NCBI GenBank assembly: GCA_017506865.1
Contig: JAFCMP010000490.1
Span: 558,001-622,000, forward strand
Length of the DNA: 64,000 nt
Source: Tribonema minus
Lineage: Eukaryota > Sar > Xanthophyceae > Tribonematales > Tribonemataceae
Direction: 5' to 3'
A program made the position numbers and the translations under genes. Position 1 is the first letter of the stretch. Each line of letters opens with the position of its first letter. Under the pieces are notes generated by a model that saw only the letters and a list, made by a program, of their open reading frames with translations, ran no database searches and had not been told where the DNA came from. Shown piece by piece: positions 58,201-64,000 of this stretch.

Positions 58201-61200
58201 CATTTCATGTTCATTTGTGTGCACTCTGTTTTGCCCTTGGCAGGAGCTCATCGTCTTCTGCGGCGGGACCAAGAACCAGAATGTGAGCATTGTGCTGAGC
58301 TCATGTTTTGTCACGCTGCGCATGCCACATGTAGAGCACGTGCATGACCAAACCAGGCCTCCCAACACTTTTTCGGCAGGTTGGTGGTGTGATGGCTTGC
58401 TTGGCTTGCTTGAGGTTGCAGCAAGCTATCTCAATGAACAAAATTGTTTGGGTCAGGTTGGTTAGAGGTCAGCAGCCCTACTGATGCTGAGAATAGCACC
58501 CTGGATTTGCGGTGTGCCATTGCTGCATCGCATGCTGATGGCAGGAATGCGCCTTATGACACCATCATCAAGTTAGGGTTAGGGTCAGCTTGGGAGGTTA
58601 TCAGCCCTACGCATGCCACATGTGACGCATAAGGAGGCTGTTGAGGCCTCGGCCAGGGGCTCAAGCGTCTCATTTTTTGTGCTTGGCCAGTATACTCTGA
58701 CGTGCTCAGCTGACGGAAACGGCACAAAGCATGACCAAACCCACCCCACTAGGTCGCTGGCACGTCAGCGCTGCTTTTGATGCCTGCGCGAGCCTAGTTC
58801 CGTCTGCCATCAAAGTAGAACTATATATTTACAATTATGTAATGCTCGCAAAAATCAGCATTTTGTCGACCTCAAATTTCAGCGAGCTTCTGGAAGACTG
58901 GACTTCCTGATTAGAGCTTCGGCTTTCCTTCATTTTTGTAAACGATATATATGTTTTTCTTTCCTTCCGGGCCACCGCCTTCGCATAACCACTCGCAAAA
59001 CAAGAGTCAGTCATTTTTTAGCCACAGCACTGTCGATCGCCGTGCACATCGAGATAGAGCGTGTGCGATGGCTTCAGATAATGCTGAGCAATAGGAAATA
59101 AAAAGCCATGTAGTCAGACATGCTGAATGTGTGCGGCGTCTATCGCGGCTCATTCAGCTGCACGCAGAAAAAATGTACGTCGAAAACAGAACAAAGCGTA
59201 CTCATCGAGATAGAGCGCGTGCGATGGCTTCAGGGACTGCTGAGCACTAGCAGAGAACAGCCATGCAGTCAGCACTGGCGCTGAGTGTGTGTGGCGTGCT
59301 ACCGCTACCGGCAATTTGACAACTTCAAACTCAAAAACAAAAATAGTGTGTCCCTCGTTAGCGTGACGAGAGATGCGCAGCGCATGGATGACACCGCCGT
59401 CGCTGCCATACACCATGACTTTGCGAAGCGGATAGCTTGTTGGCATTTTTCGCAGATGTATCTTCGGAGTGACCGGTCTTCTTGTGTCTGCTGTTTCTCA
59501 TCCTGCACGCTCTGCCGCTTGTGTGCCGCCCACAGTGCACAGCCGTCAAAAGCATCACCCACTGCTCAGGGGCGGACAGCTGTCACGTAAGTCGAAGCTC
59601 TAGAGTTTGCTCTGTCCATTGCCATATAGCCATTTTGCTCGACAGCTGCCATGGAATTTACAGTCTGGCGTTGCGACAGCCATGTATCAAGGATTTCTTG
59701 TAGAGGTATATATTTAGACCACCCAAAGGGCTCCTCGTCCTTTCTTAGCTCAGCACATATGTTAACACTTCACTGAGGGAACGTTTGTGCCACGTGTGCA
59801 CTCCAGCTTCGCTCTGCTGCCACGATTAGCCACTTACTTTCCAGGCATATGCTGTCATGTGCTGTGATCCCTCTGCCGAGGTAGCCAGGGGCATATGCTG
59901 CGGTCCGCTGCGGCTTGATGACCAGAGGACAGGCCTTCTCTGACCTGGCCAGGCAACTGACTCACGCCTCGCACAGGTGCACAATATTTCACTGTATCGT
60001 GTCACCATAATTATCTTTGAACGCCTGTTTTGCCCACCGCTGTTGCAGGGCGCAATGTTTCGCAGCAAGCACGTTACGGCCCACTGCTGGTCAGGCAACT
60101 GCCAGGTTAGTAGGCCGATAACACAGGCGCCCTGCACTCCCATGCTAAGTGAGTCAAAAGCTGAAGGTAAAACTTACCTGTTCTATGGAGAACTGGCGTG
60201 AGCAAATCACGTACACCACGTTATGTCTGCTTGCAATGCCTTTCCAGTGAGTGCGCTTATGCGCGTGCGCTTGGCGACACTCAAGCAGGCTGCCACACAA
60301 GCACCTGATGTCAGGTACCGTAGATCACGGAGTATAAAACCCCCCTCTTGTATAAGAACCCCCCATCGTATACTGTAGTATAAGACCCCCCATCTCCCTA
60401 GGGAGGTATGTGTGTGTGTACGCAAGACCGGGGGTATGCTGTATAAGACCGGGGTAAGCACGTGTTGTATAAGACCGGGGTCGTAGACAACGAACACATG
60501 GTAGTTACGCAAACTTCAAGTCGTTTTGGCATAATTCAGCGCGAGGGACAGTTGTGGTGCACCGCAAAATCAGGTGGTGCGAGCTGCGTTACTGCGCAAT
60601 GCCTCTGCAGCCGTGAGTTGTAGTGCAAAGGGCGTGTCTGAACCAGGCGTGCTAGAATAGGAGCTGCAGAACGTTCATTTGTGGCCTGTTGCTTGCAGTA
60701 GCTGTGTGCAGCAGTACATATCATGCGATATGTGCTACCGCAGCCACTCACGCGCGTGCAAGACGGGGGGTACGTTGTATAAGACCCCCCCCCGGTATAA
60801 GCGCCCCCGTCTTCCGAACACGGGCCTCGCAGCGTGCTAAAACGGGGGGGTTTCATACTCCGTGATCTACGGTAGTAGAGTACCATTGTGTCCTCCATTA
60901 ATGGACGGAGACATGCCTCTGTGCCCATAAATAGAGAGCACAGCTGCACGAAATCACAATTTAAACAATCGCCAACTGTATGTAGAGGGTCCAGAGCCGC
61001 TGATCAGCAGGCACATAAATGCAACTCAGCCTAGTTTCCCCTAGAGGTACATGATCTTTCTACCCCCACCCCCTGCAGTTGTTGAAGCATCAGTACAATG
61101 TATCCCCCTACTCTGCAGCGCGCATGCTCGTACGCCATTACACGGTCTGAGTTATGAGTGCTTACTCCGCAGCATCGTGTGCTAAGGCCGCAGACAATGC

Positions 61201-61767
61201 CCAGTGCTGTATGGTGAAACGGCGCCCTTGCCGACACTTCGTCAGAGTCGGTCGCAAGCAATTTGCAGGTCAAGTGCGCTCACAACATGCAGCGGTGGGA
61301 TTTAGGTAGTGCGGCGCTATATTGGCGCGCACTGTGGCACGCTCGGATGACCCGAGCGTGCTTGACTTGCACCAGCCCGGAGATGGGGCCACCAGCCGAG
61401 TGCGCGATCGGCCCTCTTCTTCGCACACACACAAAAGCCACCTCCTGACATAGGCATCTGCAGTGGCATTACTTAGCGACGTCACTTTTCATGCAGGGCA
61501 CCGCGTCAATGTGTGAACAACAAGCATGTACTCCATGTGAGCAGTCTCACCACATCGACAAGCGAACACCCTCTGCGAAGTGTCGCGGGTATACCTCCAA
61601 CCCGCGCTCTTGAACAGTAACCTTACTCGGAAGCATTCCATCTTTTGTGAGTGCAGGGCGCCAAGTTCACGGGCGGAGCCTGCTGTTACGGCAGCGGCTG
61701 CCCCAAGGACGCGCCCCTGTGCACCGGGCGCGCGTGCCCCGCCAACAGCGGGCCCGAGTGCGCCTGA
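49279..61767 (+). CDS. Secreted cysteine-rich repeat protein, one small exon per ~19-residue unit
   Basis: Exons: 49279-49384, 49625-49692, 51408-51458, 52631-52687, 53561-53620, 54623-54679, 55646-55702, 56344-56400, 56912-56968, 57334-57396, 58244-58282, 59536-59586, 60049-60105, 61657-61767; about 296 aa. A tentative extra exon is at 50311-50364. Exon 1 encodes a signal peptide (MQTRLAILMLSCFARASG). From exon 2 on, all junctions are phase 0 and most exons encode 17-21 residues, typically with an aromatic or Ile near position 4, Gly near 7, Cys near 12 and Cys near 18. Examples: STRFGDKTSARCLVKNACQ, ATFLRKGKLVRCHVERGCQ, SVYINEGREALCKVKNACV, YFSIGRGSKATCTRPGACQ. The last exon is Cys-dense (GGACCYGSGCPKDAPLC) and ends ECA-stop. 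Two introns use GC-AG (donors at 49385 and 56969). I do not recognise the family. Extracellular or cell-wall location and disulfide-bonded units are inferred. The 13-residue exon at 58244 is the least certain. Confidence 0.75.
50311..50364 (+). CDS. Tentative additional repeat exon of the cysteine-repeat gene
   Basis: After a good acceptor (CTTGGCACAG) the frame reads VVHYHPPPGWSCNEAPPC, placing an aromatic at position 4 and Cys at 12 and 18, exactly the spacing of the other units. The donor would have to be GC (GCAACA after the last Cys); an in-frame TGA follows soon after. It may be a live exon or a decayed one. Confidence 0.4.
53636..54175. mobile_element. MITE-like TIR element rich in C/G tracts, in an intron of the cysteine-repeat gene
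   Basis: About 30-base inverted termini begin TACCGTATATGCCCCAGT and run into a C-run; the right end differs by one base. TA lies at both outer ends. The interior has several G-runs of 8-13 and a duplicated CACGCCCATGGGCGT block. The left end lies only 15 bases past the donor of exon 53561-53620. Confidence 0.9.
59045..59300 (+). repeat. Direct duplication in an intron of the cysteine-repeat gene
   Basis: Segments at about 59045-59145 and 59206-59300 share CATCGAGATAGAGCG, GCGATGGCTTCAG, GCTGAGCA and a GTGTGYGGCGT end, a period of about 160 bases with moderate divergence. Confidence 0.75.
60316..60874. mobile_element. Second C/G-tract MITE-like TIR element in the same gene
   Basis: About 30-base inverted termini begin TACCGTAGATCACGGAGTAT and continue into AAACCCCCC; one difference between ends. 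TA flanks both. The interior repeats GTATAAGACCGGGG and GTATAAGACCCCCC in both orientations. Confidence 0.9.
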
Positions 61768-61970
61768 ACGCTGGCGCCTGAGCGCTGCCGCCTGAGTGCT
61801 GCTGCCTGACTGCTGCCACCTGAGCGCTGCCGCCTGAGCGCTGCTGCCGAACCGCTGCTGCTGCCTGAGCGTTGCCGCCTGAGTGCTGCTGCCTGAGCGA
61901 CGCCACCTGGGTGATGTCACACGTGGTGCTGCCACCTGAGCACTGCCACACATGGTGCTGCCACCTGGCT
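61761..61970 (+). repeat. Minisatellite of about 14-15 bases starting at the stop codon
   Basis: A unit close to CGCCTGAGCGCTGC repeats roughly 13 times with substitutions and a few expansions. The first unit contains the TGA that ends the cysteine-repeat gene. Units degrade to the right (CACCTGG, CACATGGTGCTGC). Confidence 0.88.
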
Positions 61971-61975
61971 GCATG

Positions 61976-62933
61976 GATCAGGGCAAGTTCCAATGGCTGA
62001 CTTTGCGACAGTCACTTTTCGGGCGTGGTCAGCGCCCGCTCCCGCCCATTGTAAAGTGCGGCGAGGATGGCCGTAGTGCAATTCTGACTTAAGCAAACGT
62101 TCACAACGTGTGAGGCTTTATCGATGCGTGTGGCTCCGTCGAACCTTGGCATCGTACCCTCTGCGATGCCATTTACGTTGGCCTTTGTGATTTTTCTTTC
62201 TTTTTTTCCCTGGTAGAGACAGCGCATCTCTCCAGCATGGCCAGTGTGCGCCTGTCGCATGAGGTCAGTCATCCAAATCAGTCGCAGATTTCAGCAACTG
62301 GTGCGACCAGGCAGTGCGCCTGGTGTCAAAGGCTTACTGCATCGTCGACATTGAACAAAGATCCCGTGGCAGGCTGAAGCTTGCAATGGCTGGCTGCGTG
62401 CACCAGACTAGAGCTGCGGATGTACCACAGCAGATTAATGGCTTCCCTAAGTGCATTTCACCGACAGGGCTGAGTTACGCATGGTCAGTTGTGCATCCTC
62501 CATGCTGGTCCAGCCTGTGAACACCGCTCATGAAACAGTTGACATCACACATGTAGCTGCATGGTAGACCACCGATAAGCGAGATATTGCAAAGGTCCAT
62601 AGCAAGGGGCGAAAGCCTCTTTGCATGCTGCCAGTCGACGTTGCCACTGCTGCACTTTCAAAATGAATTCATCAACGCGGAGTAACACACTGTCACATTG
62701 TCGATTTTTTTTGCCTTTGCTGGTGCTGCTGCTGCGCATTGCTGTGTAAATTAAAGGCTCATAGGCTTATACAGTACAAATATAGCATTTGCACAGTGAG
62801 TACTACTTCAAGTAGCGCACAAAAGTATGCTGCTTGTAGTTTGATGCCTGCTTCGACAGCATTGTCGTGCAGACATGTTGTACTGCCAACCACTTCAACG
62901 TTGGTAGCTGCACGAGGTCGATGCTGAACCCTG
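61976..62933. other. Stretch without a supported gene
   Basis: This should include the 3' UTR of the cysteine-repeat gene. I see no convincing exon, RNA gene or repeat apart from a T-rich run near 62195-62210. Confidence 0.4.
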
Positions 62934-64000
62934 AGGCGAGCACATCACACTGTCAGCAAAATCCGCGGCAGCATACGCCAAGGGCATCTGGCAGCAGGTT
63001 GATCACGACCCATCCGGTGACCGTGCCCCTTCAGGCAGCAGTACCTGCAACACTGGGGCACACCATGCCAAGCGTGTGCAGGAGATGAGCACCATGTATG
63101 GTTGCACGGCAGAAGACTTCCTACGGGCGGTAAGGAAGCTGAGTGCATGCACAGGTGCCTGCGGTCTGGTCCATATGTCAGCCAGCGCGGGGCAGAGGCA
63201 ATGCGCGCTGACCTCGCCATGCCACACGTGTCGATGGAACGGAAGCGCCCCCACGCGCGCACGCCCGGCAGTACCCCCGGGCCAGTCCGAGGGCGGGGGT
63301 GCGGGTAGCGACGGCGCGGCCGCGGCGGCGGGGGCTGCCGCAGCGACACCTCCAAAGCCACCGGCGGTGCCGGCTAGTGGTGCTGCCAACTCAAAGTCCA
63401 GCAAGAAACGCCCGGCGGCGACGGCAACCGGCGCGCAACGCCGGCGCCGAACGGCAGCTGCTGCGGCACCGCCTGGCAGCGCCGGCAGCCGCACTCAGTC
63501 TATCAGCCTAAGGCTGCAGGACAGCAGCCCCCCCCACGGGACGGCCGTGGGATGGGCGGACATGGACTTGGACCCGCCGGACGATGCCGCGTCACCGCCC
63601 CCCCCGACCACCACCACCAGTGGCAGGCCCTCAAAGCCCCAGGCACGAGCATCCCTGGCTTGGGACCTCTCGACGCCCTCAGTCGTCCACGCATTTGACC
63701 AGACCAATGACTCAGAGGCGGATCTACTGCTGCTACGGTTCACCACGACTGCCAACCCCTTCCGCACTCAGCTGCAGTGCACCCAGTGGGCACGGCTAGT
63801 GGAGCACGCCACACGACTACTGGCGGACGCCACAGACAGTGCACGTGAGGCGGCACGGGTGCGCCTCCACCATGGTGCCGGGGCGTTTGCTCATCAGGTT
63901 TCTCAGACTCTAGTGCAGCGCGGCTACAGGCTGCTGCACCTGCTAGCAGCAATGGCCTTCGGTAGGCAACCGGAGGGAACCGGTATGCCGCCTGCGGCCC
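62934..64000 (+). CDS. Open frame running off the right edge, unknown product (partial)
   Basis: After an in-frame TGA at 62931-62933 the frame stays open to the window end, over 350 codons. The first ATG is at 63085 (MSTMYGCTAEDFLRAVRKLS); alternatively an exon may start after the acceptor-like CACTGTCAG at 62956. Content: a Cys-containing N-terminal part, a long Ala/Pro/Lys/Arg-rich middle, then a more regular helical-looking end (QWARLVEHATRLLADATDSA, LVQRGYRLLHLLAAMAFG). The composition (GC-rich, alanine and proline linkers) resembles the Gypsy polyprotein on the left, so a Gag-like retroelement protein is possible. This is only an inference, and an antisense frame is open over part of the region. 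Confidence 0.4.

Noticed and set aside
61497..61590. Possible Cys-containing exon (GTASMCEQQACTPC)
   Set aside because: Its only donors give a phase incompatible with the Cys-rich last exon.
61580..61795. Alternative + frame over the last exon of the cysteine-repeat gene
   Set aside because: It is Ala/Arg/Pro-rich without cysteines; the phase 0 frame from 61657 keeps the Cys pattern and joins the previous exon.
61489..61974. Antisense frame with repeated SSTQAAALR-like units
   Set aside because: It is the translation of the 14-15 base minisatellite and of the antisense of the last exon of the cysteine-repeat gene.
63003..63494. Antisense open frame at the right edge
   Set aside because: It is alanine/proline-rich and mirrors the longer + frame; neither is proven, but the + frame is longer and more varied.

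Overview
The window is nuclear DNA of an intron-rich eukaryote, most likely a green alga. That placement is an inference. It rests on dense introns of about 0.4 to 1.9 kb, abundant CAG/CTG tracts, plant-like Ty3 and Ty1 retrotransposons, and host proteins that read like XPO1 and ribosomal protein eS27. Nothing looks bacterial: I saw no operons and no CRISPR array.

Layout, left to right. Positions 1-7110 carry a Ty3/Gypsy chromovirus-type retrotransposon on the + strand. Its pol ORF is open and contains an apparently complete DNA cytosine-5 methyltransferase between the protease and the reverse transcriptase. Positions 7111-11414 hold a degenerate Ty1/Copia element on the - strand, tail to tail with the first. 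Positions 12636-13908 hold a small three-exon gene of unknown function (- strand). Positions 17119-43871 hold one complete 24-exon gene for exportin-1 (XPO1/CRM1) on the - strand, coding for 1091 residues. Positions 44724-46870 hold a tentative six-exon gene (-), and 47000-48387 hold the three-exon eS27 gene (-). Positions 49279-61767 hold a + strand gene for a secreted cysteine-rich protein, in which nearly every small exon encodes one unit of about 19 residues with two cysteines. An open frame runs off the right edge from 62934.

Three patterns stand out beyond gene content. First, most XPO1 introns contain one to ten degenerate copies of the neighbouring exon edge together with its splice site, so real sites sit beside decoys. 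Second, all 23 XPO1 introns are phase 0. Third, at least five short terminal-inverted-repeat (MITE-like) elements sit in introns with TA at both ends; four of them start with TACCGT although the rest of their termini differ.

The host genes have no evident functional link to each other: nuclear export, ribosome, and secreted protein. The retroelement with a methyltransferase and a chromodomain-like C-terminus carries two chromatin-related modules and is the strongest candidate for an unusual system. The second is the one-exon-per-repeat secreted protein.

All exon boundaries were read by eye from splice signals, reading phase and protein similarity recalled from family knowledge. No alignment or database search was run.
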